From: Candidatus Uhrbacteria bacterium | GTDB lineage: Bacteria; Patescibacteriota; Patescibacteriia; UBA9934; GWF2-40-263 | Assembly (NCBI GenBank): GCA_013204385.1 | Contig: JABMNY010000016.1 | Coordinates: 1-35,261, forward strand | DNA: 35,261 bases | Direction: 5' to 3' | In this document: positions 8,401-16,202 of the stretch, piece after piece | How positions within the stretch are numbered: the stretch's first letter is position 1 | How the letters are laid out: each line of letters begins with the position of its first letter | Notes under the pieces: model-generated | Seen by the model: only the letters and a program-made list of their open reading frames with translations | Databases searched by the model: none | Told to the model about the DNA's origin: nothing | Program-made: the position numbers and the translations under genes

Positions 8401-8835
8401 CTTGATGGAGAGATTCAACTGGGAGCGGAGGTGGCGATTAGGCGTGTGGTTGCACCAGATGCGCTTGGAATTCCTGATGATGTGGAAGCGGAAGCTATTT
8501 TTCTATCGAGTCTTTTGGCGTATGAAGTTGGGAACACAATCGAGGTGCTTAATAGTTCTTCTGGGCGATCAAGAAGGTTCACGGGAGACGTTAATTTTGA
8601 AGTCACGTATGTTGAGGAAGCAGGACGTTTTCAACTCAAATTTACGGGAGGAGATCAATCTACGATTTCTCAACCCCTCTTAAATGAAATATCACGAGTC
8701 GTTCAACAAAAGGACTTTCAGCGCTATGCAATTAGTGCCTTGCGTAAACGCCGACGCGCCTCAAAACTCTCTTTAGATGTTGCATTTAAAAAAGGGTTTT
8801 TGGATCCTCAACGAACATTCGTACAGGAGAGTTAA
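5434..8835 (+). CDS. Giant FAD/NAD(P)-dependent oxidoreductase-like protein (main part of a frameshifted gene)
   Basis: The track start here is an internal TTG; the same frame is open from 5227 and is best read as the continuation of the 4787 gene. It begins with the rest of the repeated ~91-residue modules, followed by about 450 residues of charged, mostly helical sequence without recognised domain. At about residue 505 a Rossmann dinucleotide site appears (ALIIGSGPSGMIAFGEL, GxGxxG), then a second nucleotide-type loop (TLVIWGRGNSTDTL, about 752-765) and the ATGF motif (about 862), an order reminiscent of flavin N-monooxygenases and related class B enzymes. No signal peptide or membrane span is seen. 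Substrate unknown. It ends 2 nt from a convergent gene. Confidence 0.75.
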   Translation: MSVDKPLVDNFFKLIQKNTEPAMVLRARLVGGYDQQGYLLDEKGKDIVKPNGDYVIEDNPSFRAFIKDQETRGLLGELNELFANEAIPDDVKASMRMYLKSQDQTLLDRIEQAALADGKDAGFVAEFVSTLSQLEQKKRLVTFSEGFFKIHDQSNSFDDALVYLRVYETQTEDDRARVEQFARYVFAKRRTEFIASYAQALDQEVVDYTAVLERLKVLSSSVSKQDKSAVIPLARQAYARELAEFQKDVQMRLTRRAKPEEVYAFIDAQPVRPSIDQYDYVETITKMKEYARRILGESEKMDRLKRTNDIRGLFPTAASSVVLEQLEAFPKETSEDQAIAVQMLEEYRQFAAANRPQDFDEAFGQELAQTLESRRQGKFVKAELGRNKEAFSYTQRRFTEAIYPLEQVLRDDPRTRDAMEEVLGNTKTGGSGERARYVLRLKALSEQRPLTDTERSYLESVELLSLHNPYLVAVASSAPGVTKEFLNHHFDRKTKLTVDSLKDGDYVPALIIGSGPSGMIAFGELVRQRPDLAEQSILVDEGETIGGPFAIPRGPAWELNSANRRGEGGASLPDRSSIAEIDTVRAYGNPTTRWYPGERAQDKDVRAGSINATVDYLLTPDDLSTARYPTNEELQLTLSLQAALTVNKMLLGTRLMKCEPAPEDGQPGTKLVTLEIREANGETKVLKIRTDFIPTSSGLGQPSYGFSLPGSRAERILEATANTNDFPKLSTTLEAFRALADRRREKKSSIGKTLVIWGRGNSTDTLIEFVGNIFNGENPRVRDVTKIYVIADGDLSARPRYAQITDLKPRNGRGNLVEFISARVADAGFSDATQESIQVYDEQGQVIRTNDGEPIVADAGIAATGFQPTAGEVFAPMLQDGQKFRSKNETELGIESVSLPTNMDVAVADRLKSDPTVLFLGTASRPQFNVTKLAQLPTPARDALLRNGAENAVAIGFRGPDTQAAMNITLNSLDIVLPNTVESKRDQIALDGEIQLGAEVAIRRVVAPDALGIPDDVEAEAIFLSSLLAYEVGNTIEVLNSSSGRSRRFTGDVNFEVTYVEEAGRFQLKFTGGDQSTISQPLLNEISRVVQQKDFQRYAISALRKRRRASKLSLDVAFKKGFLDPQRTFVQES

Positions 8836-8837
8836 CG

Positions 8838-9485
8838 TTATTCTCCTAGATTGTTTTGTTCTAGGGTTGGAGTCGGAACGACGATCGATCGTGCCATTTC
8901 GATGAGTTCTCCGTCTGTTGCGTGGGTGCCGTCGGCGGCGATGAGGAGAAGATGGTTTGGTAAGTCCGCAATCAGCATGCGGGAGATTTCGCATCGGTTT
9001 GGAACAGTGTCCTCGTAATCGATGCATCGTGGTTGCGTGTCGATTGTTTGGATATAGAGCGAGTGGTCTGCGTCTAAGACGACTTCCTGTGTTGGATAGA
9101 TATGGGTTGAGAGGTAAGTTTCAGTGGTTAATTTCGGGAGATAATCAATTTCAACAAAGCGCGTGTTGTTTTTTATGTAGACAAGGGCAAATGTCCCTTC
9201 TGGGAACTCGCGTACGGTCATGGTGTAGAGTCCTGCTTGATAGAGTTCTGCGCCAAACGTTTTACTGGGAACTGGGACCAAATTTGGAAGTGGGGACAGG
9301 TCTTCTAAAATTGTGAGTCCTGTAACGTTCGGCAAAAGAGATCGTTCGTTTTCATGTGTCCAGTTGAGATACTGAAGCAGAATAACGCAACCTAAAATTG
9401 CAACAACAAGAAACAAGAGCACCTTTTTATTAACGGGGGCGGGTTCAGTGTTTCTTTTTCGAAAGAGAAGGCTGATCGCTGGCAT
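8838..9485 (-). CDS. Single-span anchored hypothetical protein of the polysaccharide operon
   Basis: The 215-residue protein has a short basic N-terminus, one membrane helix (KVLLFLVVAILGCVILLQYL, about 21-40) and an extracytoplasmic domain of about 170 residues rich in beta-type sequence with two cysteines (PRCIDYEDTVPNRC) that may form a disulfide. I do not recognise the domain. Its start lies 41 nt inside the O-antigen-ligase-like gene, so it is the last gene of that operon. The tail of the protein is separated by only 2 nt from the convergent FAD gene. Confidence 0.7.
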   Translation of the reverse strand: MPAISLLFRKRNTEPAPVNKKVLLFLVVAILGCVILLQYLNWTHENERSLLPNVTGLTILEDLSPLPNLVPVPSKTFGAELYQAGLYTMTVREFPEGTFALVYIKNNTRFVEIDYLPKLTTETYLSTHIYPTQEVVLDADHSLYIQTIDTQPRCIDYEDTVPNRCEISRMLIADLPNHLLLIAADGTHATDGELIEMARSIVVPTPTLEQNNLGE

Positions 9486-10692
9486 AGGAGAAAATTATGG
9501 CGAGGAGTATCCAAGTGAGAATAGCAAGATCATTTTTAAAGTAAGGGACATCGACCAACCCATGAATGATCATTTCTACGAGAGCGAGGAAGGCGATCGA
9601 CAATGGGCTGATGGTGAATGGACGAGAGAGTACGTGGCGCGCGGTGCGCCAGGCAAGCAAGAGAAACGCGAGGACACCAAGAAGTCCTAACTCGACCCAG
9701 ATATTGAAAAGGATTGTGTGTGGGTATTGGAAGACTTCATACTGGGTTGCCAGGTGGTAGGGAGCAAATACGTCTCTATATCCTGCAAGTCCTGCACCAA
9801 ACATCCAGTGATCTTTGAGCATGACAATTGTTTCTGACCATTGTGAAAGTCGTACGCCTCCGGAGAAATCTTGAAGAGTGAGTTTTTGTATGATGAAGGA
9901 TTGATAGGGAGAAAGTGCGAGAAGAACACCTCCGACAAGAAAAATTCCGATCACTTTTTTCCTCGATGTCGGATTCCATATGCCCGCCAAAAAAAGTGTG
10001 GCAACAACAGCAACAACAGCCGCTTCTGTTTCAGCTAAGAGAATCGCGATTGAGGAAAGGAGGGTTGTGATGATCCAGAAAAAATAGATTGGACGGTTTA
10101 TTTGGGTGCGTTTCCAAATTTGTAGTGCTCCAATGATCACGATGGGACCTAAGAATAGACCGAGCGCATTAGGATAATCGAACACACTTGTGACGCGACG
10201 CTCAATGTCCCATGGAATCGGAATGCCCGCTCCCGTGAACCACTGAACGATGGCAACAAGAGCGAGGATGAGTGCGGTGACTCCAAGCGCAGTGAAGAGG
10301 GAATCCATGTTCAGCTTCTCTTCTTGGATCTCATATCTCAGGACAAAAAAGAGAAGGATTGGTTCGATGAAGTACGCTTTCCAAATACCGAGCGCTGCAA
10401 CGATTCCTATTGAAGTGACGATAGAGATAGTAGAGGCAAGAACAAGGAGGATGATTGGAATAAGAATTCCTTTGTCTTTTTTGAGTGAGAATGGAATCTT
10501 TTTGCGTTTCAAAAACCAAACGAAGAGAAACATCAGAACAAGCAGTTCCAAGAGCGTTGTTGGGACATGGAAGAGTTCTGTACGCAACAAGTAGCTTGGA
10601 AGAACTGCCGTGAGCACCCATATTCCTTTATGGAGATCAATCCAACAAAGGAGGCCGAAGGCAAATGTAAGAGCGAGAAAAACAAACAGCAT
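9445..10692 (-). CDS. O-antigen ligase / polymerase-like membrane protein (Wzy/WaaL family)
   Basis: The 415-residue protein has about ten to eleven membrane helices and the usual large external loop of the Wzy_C/WaaL family in the second half (WSETIVMLKDHWMFGAGLAGYRDVFAPYH, then QYPHTILFNIWVELGLLG). In that family the external loop transfers a lipid-carried glycan to an acceptor or polymerises repeat units; the GAGLAGYRD and PHTILFNIWVELG segments match the family's conserved positions. It starts 1 nt after the flippase stop, so the two are co-translated. Cells of this type lack lipopolysaccharide, so the acceptor is likely a teichoic-like polymer, protein or lipid; this is inferred. Confidence 0.8.
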   Translation of the reverse strand: MLFVFLALTFAFGLLCWIDLHKGIWVLTAVLPSYLLRTELFHVPTTLLELLVLMFLFVWFLKRKKIPFSLKKDKGILIPIILLVLASTISIVTSIGIVAALGIWKAYFIEPILLFFVLRYEIQEEKLNMDSLFTALGVTALILALVAIVQWFTGAGIPIPWDIERRVTSVFDYPNALGLFLGPIVIIGALQIWKRTQINRPIYFFWIITTLLSSIAILLAETEAAVVAVVATLFLAGIWNPTSRKKVIGIFLVGGVLLALSPYQSFIIQKLTLQDFSGGVRLSQWSETIVMLKDHWMFGAGLAGYRDVFAPYHLATQYEVFQYPHTILFNIWVELGLLGVLAFLLLAWRTARHVLSRPFTISPLSIAFLALVEMIIHGLVDVPYFKNDLAILTWILLAIIFSYASDQPSLSKKKH

Positions 10693-10693
10693 A

Positions 10694-12109
10694 TTATTTT
10701 GTCGGGAGAAGGCTCTTTAGTTCTGAAAGAGTGATTGCCTTTAAGGCAAAAATCGACAGGGTATAGATGATACCTCCCACAAGAATATCAATGAAGACTG
10801 GTGCGTTCATTTGTGAAAGCGCGAGATACATGATCGCTGCTGACACAAGAGATTTGAAGACTACTGTGAGGTTTGGGAGGGCACGTGACGTTTTATAAAC
10901 GACCAGGAACGTGATGAGTGCGATGAGTGCTTCGGATACAAGAGTCACCCACACGGCTCCCCACATTCCATAGGTAGGAATCAACCACAGATATCCTGTG
11001 ATTGCGATGACTGCGACAAAACTGTATCCCCAAATCATTCCACGTTGTTTGTCGAGCGCCACAATCAGATGTCCGTAGAGTGCGCCCATAAACACCCCAA
11101 TCAAGGCAAAAATAAGGAGTGCAAGGACAGGACCGGCGGACGTAAAATCTTCTCCTGCGATCAAAACCGTCAGTTCAGTAGAAACAAGCTGGGCTCCAAC
11201 AATAACGGGAATCACGGCAAGAACAAACAGATCAAAGAGTCGACTCACTCGTGCACGAAACTCTTCTTTTTTCCCGAGGCTCCACATATGCACCAAGGAA
11301 GGCAGTGCAAGTCCCATAAGCATGGTTGGAAGCACAGTCATGACGTCAATGATGCGATAGGCGACTCCGTAGAGTCCAACTTCGCTCTGAGAACGAAAGT
11401 ACGCAAGAAACAGAATGTCACCTTTTAGATAGAGAAGGTTAAAGATAATAGACAGGGCAATCGGCCATGAGTGGGAAAGAATAGTGAGCCACTGTGACCA
11501 TTCAAATAAGGGTTGGATGTTTACAAACGGTTTTGCCAGCATGATCATGGCAATGAGCCAAACAGCGTTGGCGATCACCATTGCGAATACCATCTCGACG
11601 ACTCCTGGGGAGGTGAACGCAAAGAGGGTGACGAGCGAAAGAAGGACGGCGCGGTTGATCAGTTCTGCAAGTGCTGCGCGCCACATAGACTCGTGTCGCT
11701 GAAACACACCAACCAACATGGAGGCGCCTCCCATGAGGAAGTACGCAAGCGCTCCAAATAAAATGGCGGTCTTCACTGTGTCTGACCAAGGGAGTAGAAG
11801 TGCTGAAAGGGGAGCAAGAGAAAACAACAGGAATCCAGAGACAAGGCGCAGACCAAAAAAGTTGCCAACAATCCGTTCCTCATCAACGCCTGCTTTTGAG
11901 ATCATCACAATCAGGGTGAGTGTGAGACCAAAATCGACCACCACCCCAAACATTTGAAGATAGGTGACAGCCGTGGTGTATTCTCCAAACGCATATGTCC
12001 CGAGTGTACGCGTCATGATGGCAACGGACACAAGCGCAATCAAGACTGAAATGATTTTGCCCAGGAGTTGGATGGTGAAATTAGAAGCAATTGAGCGCGC
12101 AGTGGTCAT
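10694..12109 (-). CDS. Polysaccharide flippase (Wzx/MATE-like, MOP superfamily)
   Basis: The 471-residue protein has 12-14 predicted helices and the N-terminal pattern of Wzx-type flippases (NFTIQLLGKIISVLIALVSVAIMTRTLGTYAFGEYTTAVTYLQMFGVVVDFGL). These move undecaprenyl-linked oligosaccharides across the inner membrane. It begins the operon flippase, ligase-like protein, anchored protein. A TGATACACT box ends 9 nt before its ATG and no Shine-Dalgarno is present. Its promoter lies back to back with that of the SpoIID gene. Confidence 0.85.
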   Translation of the reverse strand: MTTARSIASNFTIQLLGKIISVLIALVSVAIMTRTLGTYAFGEYTTAVTYLQMFGVVVDFGLTLTLIVMISKAGVDEERIVGNFFGLRLVSGFLLFSLAPLSALLLPWSDTVKTAILFGALAYFLMGGASMLVGVFQRHESMWRAALAELINRAVLLSLVTLFAFTSPGVVEMVFAMVIANAVWLIAMIMLAKPFVNIQPLFEWSQWLTILSHSWPIALSIIFNLLYLKGDILFLAYFRSQSEVGLYGVAYRIIDVMTVLPTMLMGLALPSLVHMWSLGKKEEFRARVSRLFDLFVLAVIPVIVGAQLVSTELTVLIAGEDFTSAGPVLALLIFALIGVFMGALYGHLIVALDKQRGMIWGYSFVAVIAITGYLWLIPTYGMWGAVWVTLVSEALIALITFLVVYKTSRALPNLTVVFKSLVSAAIMYLALSQMNAPVFIDILVGGIIYTLSIFALKAITLSELKSLLPTK

Positions 12110-12118
12110 AATGAAGCT

Positions 12119-12124
12119 AGTGTA
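12119..12124 (-). promoter_or_regulatory. -10 box of the polysaccharide operon (leaderless type)
   Basis: TGATACACTAG on the minus strand; TACACT ends 9 nt before the flippase ATG. It is divergent from the SpoIID promoter, only 12 bp away. Confidence 0.5.
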
Positions 12125-12136
12125 TCACAAATTTCA

Positions 12137-12165
12137 TTGACGAGAGGTCTAAAAAATGGTATTAT
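12137..12165 (+). promoter_or_regulatory. Promoter of the SpoIID/carboxypeptidase operon
   Basis: TTGACG, exactly 17 nt, TATTAT. It lies inside the N-terminal part of the track ORF (which begins with this same TTG), so the coding start must be further on, at the ATG 13 nt after the -10 box. Confidence 0.75.
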
Positions 12166-12178
12166 TCAGGTACAAAAT

Positions 12179-14074
12179 ATGTATACACCCCTCTTGAGTA
12201 AGTTTCATGCACTTCCCTCAAGAGCCACGAAGATTTCGCTGGTTTTGATTTCGATATTCCTGTTTCTTGCAGGAGTTTTTTTATTGCCAAGCATGACTCA
12301 AGCAGCTTCTTTAAAAGGATTCGAAGCGTTGCAGGTGAGTGCGCCTAAACAGGGATTCACCATGGAGCCTGGGTCTACTCAGGAAGTGCTTCTAACATTT
12401 AAAAATATTGGGGAGAAAACGTGGGTAAATAAGGGTTCTTCTTATATTTCTGTCTATACCTACGATCCGAAGTATCGCGTGAGTGATTTTAAGGCAGACA
12501 ACTGGATTGATTACACACAAGCGACCGTCTTAAAAGAATCAAGTGTGGGCGTAGGAGGAGTTGGATCAATCAATCTAACCCTTCACGCACCAAAAACAGA
12601 GGGAACGTACAAAGAAACGTTTCAACTTGCTGCAGAAGATACGGCTTGGGTGCCTGGTGGATTGTTTACCCTCACAATCAATGTGAAATCCTCAGGTACA
12701 CCGACTGCGACGATACAAGAACCTGCAGTCAGTAGTTCACTCAGTGATGGAGAGGCTTCACCTGTGACAGATGGACTCTCTGCCATGATTTTACTGCGTT
12801 CAGCACGATCTATTACGGCGAAAGCGGGAGAAACCATTGCGTATAAAGTCGGAGTGAAGAATACAGGTACAGCAATTTGGAGCACGCGAGAAGTTGTGAC
12901 TTCTGAGTATTCAATTGCGAGTGTGGATACGCAACATGCTTCTTGGGTCTCATCAACAGAGCTTGTTTCAAATACAACCGGAACGGTAAAACCAGGCGGA
13001 CTTGATTTCCTTGCATTTACATTCAACGCTCCATCGACAAAAGGGGTGCATACGGTTCGCTATCAGATGGCTGTGAACGATACTGTGGTTCCAGACTTTT
13101 ATATTGATATTCCTGTGGAGGTGACATCCGGCGCTCCTGCGATTATCGATAAACCTGTCACAGTAGATGAGACGCTTATTGAGTCAGACCGCGTAATTGA
13201 TGAACCGATTCTTCGCATTGGTCTTTTGACAATTGATGAGGAAACAGATTGGGTCACAGAAATTTCTTGTGATACCACTTGGAAGTTGAAAGATAGTGAA
13301 GGGGGATTATTAGGAACAATGAAAAAAGATGAAGTAGTGCGAGCGTTTTATAAAAATCAGCGCTACTACTTTAACCGAGGGAGAGGAATAGAGGAGACGT
13401 ATAAGTTCCTTCGATTTATTCCAGACAGCAAAGATGCTATTTGTACAATCGAAAACTTTGATCGACGTGAAACTCGAGGAGCAGCATATGCATTCAATCA
13501 GTTTCGAGATACGTTAGAACTTCAATATATTCCGTATAAAGATGAGGTATGGGTTATTAATGAGTTACCTATCGAGGAGTATTTATATGGACTTGGAGAA
13601 ACTTCCAATTATTCCCATGCAGAGTTCAAAAAAACACTTATTACAATCGCACGAACTTACGCTTTGTATCACTGGGAGCGAAATACGAAACATAAAGGGT
13701 ATTTCACAATGAATGCATACGCGGATGATCAGGTATACTTTGGGTATGGATACGAAGTCGTTCACCCGCTTATCAAAGAAGCGGTGGAGCAGACGCGTGG
13801 AATTACTGTGAATTACGATGGCCATACAGCCATCACCCCGTATTTCTCCCGTTCAGACGGTCGTACGCGCTCATGGAGTGAAGTTTGGGGAGGAAGTGTT
13901 GCCTGGCTCATTGGAAAACCAGCCCCATGTGACGCGTCAAAAGGATATGCACTTTGGGGACATGGTGTTGGGCTCGGAGCTACAGAAGCATTGTGTATGG
14001 CAAATAACGGTAGTAAATGGGAAGACATTTTGCATTACTTTTATACAGGCGTAGAGCTTACAAAGAGATGGTAG
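12179..14074 (+). CDS. Secreted SpoIID/LytB-domain protein with two Ig-like (NBR1-type) domains
   Basis: I start at ATG 12179, since the promoter occupies the track's earlier start. The 631-residue protein has a signal/anchor helix (about 19-36, ending SMTQA). Two Ig-like repeats follow (about 46-165 and 195-320), each with the FKNIGEKTW / VKNTGTAIW pattern typical of NBR1-like domains. The last 200 residues are a SpoIID/LytB domain: LPIEEYLYGLGETSN, IARTYALYHW, DDQVYFGYGYE, TRGITVNYDG, YFSRSDGRTRSW and GHGVGLGATEALCMANNG. SpoIID is a peptidoglycan lytic transglycosylase acting on denuded glycan; the glutamate of GLGETSN is the likely catalytic residue. It overlaps the next gene by 7 nt, which points to a joint role in wall remodelling. 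Confidence 0.85.
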   Translation: MYTPLLSKFHALPSRATKISLVLISIFLFLAGVFLLPSMTQAASLKGFEALQVSAPKQGFTMEPGSTQEVLLTFKNIGEKTWVNKGSSYISVYTYDPKYRVSDFKADNWIDYTQATVLKESSVGVGGVGSINLTLHAPKTEGTYKETFQLAAEDTAWVPGGLFTLTINVKSSGTPTATIQEPAVSSSLSDGEASPVTDGLSAMILLRSARSITAKAGETIAYKVGVKNTGTAIWSTREVVTSEYSIASVDTQHASWVSSTELVSNTTGTVKPGGLDFLAFTFNAPSTKGVHTVRYQMAVNDTVVPDFYIDIPVEVTSGAPAIIDKPVTVDETLIESDRVIDEPILRIGLLTIDEETDWVTEISCDTTWKLKDSEGGLLGTMKKDEVVRAFYKNQRYYFNRGRGIEETYKFLRFIPDSKDAICTIENFDRRETRGAAYAFNQFRDTLELQYIPYKDEVWVINELPIEEYLYGLGETSNYSHAEFKKTLITIARTYALYHWERNTKHKGYFTMNAYADDQVYFGYGYEVVHPLIKEAVEQTRGITVNYDGHTAITPYFSRSDGRTRSWSEVWGGSVAWLIGKPAPCDASKGYALWGHGVGLGATEALCMANNGSKWEDILHYFYTGVELTKRW

Positions 14075-15132
14075 TAAAAACAGGTATTGGATTCATGATG
14101 TTATTCGCCGTAGTTTGCCCTACGGCGATTTTTGCTGCCCCGTATCCACTTGAAGAGATTTATCAAAAGCGTGGAGACCTTCAGCAGGCGTTTGATCCAG
14201 ATTCGCACTTGGCAGTTTCAGGGACAGCGGCTGGATTCTTGCTAGATCTTGAAGATTGGGCAACGCAGTATGGTTGGATGGAGCATGAGGAGCTTGCAAG
14301 TTACGGACCAGAAGAAGGTGACGGTGTGCCAGTACGTGTGAACTCAGAAGAGATCGAGTCAGAAATTGGGTCTGAGGCGTATGTGGTGATGGATCGTTCA
14401 ACAGGCAAAATTTTGACGGTAAAGAATGAAAACAAAGTCTGGCCGATTGCGAGTCTTACAAAACTTATGACCGCCAACGTCGTCCTGGATCATGAGGTAC
14501 CCATGAGTGCGATCGCAGATGTTCGAAACGCAGACAATGTGGGAGGCGCCAGGCTGTATGTTGAGGACGGAGATACGTTTTCTGTGGAGGATCTGTTCTA
14601 TGCAACTCTTGTGGCAAGTGCAAATAATGCCGCAAACGCTCTTTCACGCACAGCAGGACTGACCCCCGCACAGTTCATTGCAGAAATGAATCAAAATGCC
14701 GTGAACCTAGGGCTTACAAAGACACAGTATGTTGATCCAACGGGGATTGAACTTGGAAATGTTTCGACGGCACGAGAAATGGCACGGATTGTTCGAACGG
14801 TTTTCGCACGTGATGAGATTCGTCCATTTATCTCAACGGTTAGTAAATATATCAATGTCATCTCTCAAGGCACAACCAAGAAAATGACAAACACAAACTG
14901 GATGTTGTGGAAGCCTGAGTACGATGATCTTTATGTCACCGGTGGAAAGACAGGGTACTTGATTGAGAGCGGATGGAATGTGGCAGTAACACTCAAACCG
15001 ATGGGGGGCGATGACGATAAAGAGTTATTAATTATTGTCTTTGGTGCTGAATCTCGAGGAGATTCATTTATAGATGCAAACAAGCTCGCCGACTGGGCAT
15101 GGGAAACATTTGAATGGCAAAAACAGAATTAA
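14068..15132 (+). CDS. D-alanyl-D-alanine carboxypeptidase (peptidase S11, DacA/PBP5-like)
   Basis: I start at ATG 14068, which gives a proper signal peptide (MVVKTGIGFMMLFAVVCPTAIFA, cleavage near 24) and overlaps the previous stop by 7 nt; the track start at 14017 lies inside the SpoIID domain. All three penicillin-binding motifs are present: SLTK (Ser129 nucleophile, Lys132), SAN (184-186) and KTG (294-296). The enzyme trims the terminal D-Ala of peptidoglycan stems outside the membrane. At 355 residues it is the compact form, without an obvious C-terminal amphipathic anchor. A stretch of about 70 residues between the signal and the catalytic domain is unassigned. It ends in a strong terminator. 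Confidence 0.92.
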   Translation: MVVKTGIGFMMLFAVVCPTAIFAAPYPLEEIYQKRGDLQQAFDPDSHLAVSGTAAGFLLDLEDWATQYGWMEHEELASYGPEEGDGVPVRVNSEEIESEIGSEAYVVMDRSTGKILTVKNENKVWPIASLTKLMTANVVLDHEVPMSAIADVRNADNVGGARLYVEDGDTFSVEDLFYATLVASANNAANALSRTAGLTPAQFIAEMNQNAVNLGLTKTQYVDPTGIELGNVSTAREMARIVRTVFARDEIRPFISTVSKYINVISQGTTKKMTNTNWMLWKPEYDDLYVTGGKTGYLIESGWNVAVTLKPMGGDDDKELLIIVFGAESRGDSFIDANKLADWAWETFEWQKQN

Positions 15133-15165
15133 AAAAACACTCCCGGTATACTCGGGAGTGTTTTT
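15133..15165. terminator. Bidirectional terminator of the wall operon and the PH-domain gene
   Basis: AAAAACACTCCCG, 7-nt loop, CGGGAGTGTTTTT form a perfect 13-bp stem with T runs in both directions, between convergent genes. Confidence 0.9.
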
Positions 15166-15173
15166 ACGTAAGA

Positions 15174-15755
15174 CTACTTAATGACGCTCTTTATTTTTCC
15201 TCGTCCGCCCGCTCCTAGTGCGCTGAGGCGTCGTTTGTCTTCTTCTACGAGTTCTGTGACGATCTCTTTTACGTGTTCTGGATTGTCGATATTTTTGAAG
15301 TGGAATCGTCCTTTTTCACCCGCGGTTTGCACGAATACTTGTCCGTAGGTGAAGAGGGTCTGGAGGATGCCTCTGATTTCTGCGGTGGTATCTTGAACGG
15401 CGGCGAGATCAAGTTCTGATGCGGTGCGAACAAACAATCCTTCTTGTTCAATGTTGATGATGCGTTCGTTTGTAATAATCCACGTGTCCAAGTAATAGTC
15501 TGTGAACTCAAGAAAGGCAAAAAGCCAAATAGAGAGAAAATAGATGCTTCCCAGAAGAACAATCAATGGACCAATAACAGCATGATTTAGCCAGACCTGA
15601 ACAGTGTCCCAGAAATACCATGCGATCGAGATCGGAAGAGTTGTGAGTAATGTAAATGCACTTACAATCGCAAGTATCGCGAACCAATGTCGTCGCAAGA
15701 AAAGGACAACATGTTCATCTGTGCGTTGATTTGGAAGATGATCAAGTCTCATCAT
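15174..15755 (-). CDS. Membrane protein with bacterial PH domain (YdbS/DUF304-like)
   Basis: The 193-residue protein has two membrane helices (about 22-50 and 60-85) followed by a bacterial pleckstrin-homology (bPH2) domain: YYLDTWIITNERIINIEQEGLFVRTASELDLAAVQDTTAEIRGILQTLFTYGQVFVQTAG. That order, two helices then ITNxRII...L..VQD, is the hallmark of YdbS-like proteins. The family's role is poorly known; it is membrane-associated. The two ATGs at 15755 and 15752 are in tandem; no ribosome site or clear -10 box is visible because a 106-bp inverted-repeat element abuts the start. Confidence 0.8.
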   Translation of the reverse strand: MMRLDHLPNQRTDEHVVLFLRRHWFAILAIVSAFTLLTTLPISIAWYFWDTVQVWLNHAVIGPLIVLLGSIYFLSIWLFAFLEFTDYYLDTWIITNERIINIEQEGLFVRTASELDLAAVQDTTAEIRGILQTLFTYGQVFVQTAGEKGRFHFKNIDNPEHVKEIVTELVEEDKRRLSALGAGGRGKIKSVIK

Positions 15756-15861
15756 ACCCCGTAAGACAACTTAACCAACCTATCATTACAAAATAGCTGG
15801 CTTTTCTTTAGAAGATGATCGTATGGTGATTGAGAAGTATTCATAAGTTGACTTACGGGGT
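15756..15861. repeat. 106-bp element with 18-bp terminal inverted repeats (MITE-like)
   Basis: ACCCCGTAAGACAACTTA at 15756-15773 and its inverse at 15844-15861 match at 17 of 18 positions and enclose 70 bp of AT-rich sequence. CAT occurs on both outer sides, a possible 3-bp target duplication. It fills the whole gap between two minus-strand genes, touching the start codon of one and the stop codon of the other. It could be a tiny mobile element or a transcript hairpin controlling the downstream gene. Confidence 0.6.
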
Positions 15862-16145
15862 CATAGAGCTGGAAACAAGTCTTCGTTGTAAAATTTAACT
15901 GTGTCATCAAGGGAAATCGGATGTGACCAGTCGTAGTCCATCAGGAGATAGGTAGATCCAGCAAGGAGAATGATCGTTCCCCCAGTGAATACTGTTACAA
16001 GCAGATACAGTCCAAATCCATACATCCCATACTTAAGAAGATGGTAGACATTGAACAAACTATAAAGCACATAAAACAACATGTACGCTCCGTAAATGAT
16101 CAAGAAGACAATAATGGGGATATCAATATTTGGGAGATCAAACAT
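15861..16145 (-). CDS. Small hypothetical membrane protein
   Basis: The 94-residue protein has two or three hydrophobic helices (IPIIVFLIIYGAYMLFYVLYSLF, MYGFGLYLLVTVFTGGTIILLAGSTYLLM) and a short acidic tail (SLDDTVKFYNEDLFPAL). I do not recognise a family with certainty; small proteins of this shape are common in this bacterial group. It has its own leaderless-type promoter and lies upstream of the PH-domain protein, separated by the 106-bp inverted-repeat element. Confidence 0.7.
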   Translation of the reverse strand: MFDLPNIDIPIIVFLIIYGAYMLFYVLYSLFNVYHLLKYGMYGFGLYLLVTVFTGGTIILLAGSTYLLMDYDWSHPISLDDTVKFYNEDLFPAL

Positions 16146-16154
16146 ACTAGTACT

Positions 16155-16160
16155 AGTTTA
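16155..16160 (-). promoter_or_regulatory. -10 box of the 94-residue membrane protein gene
   Basis: TGTGATAAACTAG; TAAACT ends 9 nt before the ATG. The box directly follows the T run of the preceding terminator. Confidence 0.6.
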
Positions 16161-16163
16161 TCA

Positions 16164-16187
16164 CAAAAGCCCCGTTCGGGGCTTTTG
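16164..16187 (-). terminator. Terminator of the cysteine-rich protein gene
   Basis: CAAAAGCCCCG TT CGGGGCTTTTG is a perfect 11-bp palindromic stem with a T tail, just after the stop at 16203. Confidence 0.85.
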
Positions 16188-16202
16188 ATATGTGGACTAT
16201 CT

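Noticed and set aside
12137-12178. Upstream TTG start of the SpoIID gene given by the track
   Set aside because: This segment contains the -35 and -10 boxes of the promoter, so it cannot be translated from that transcript.
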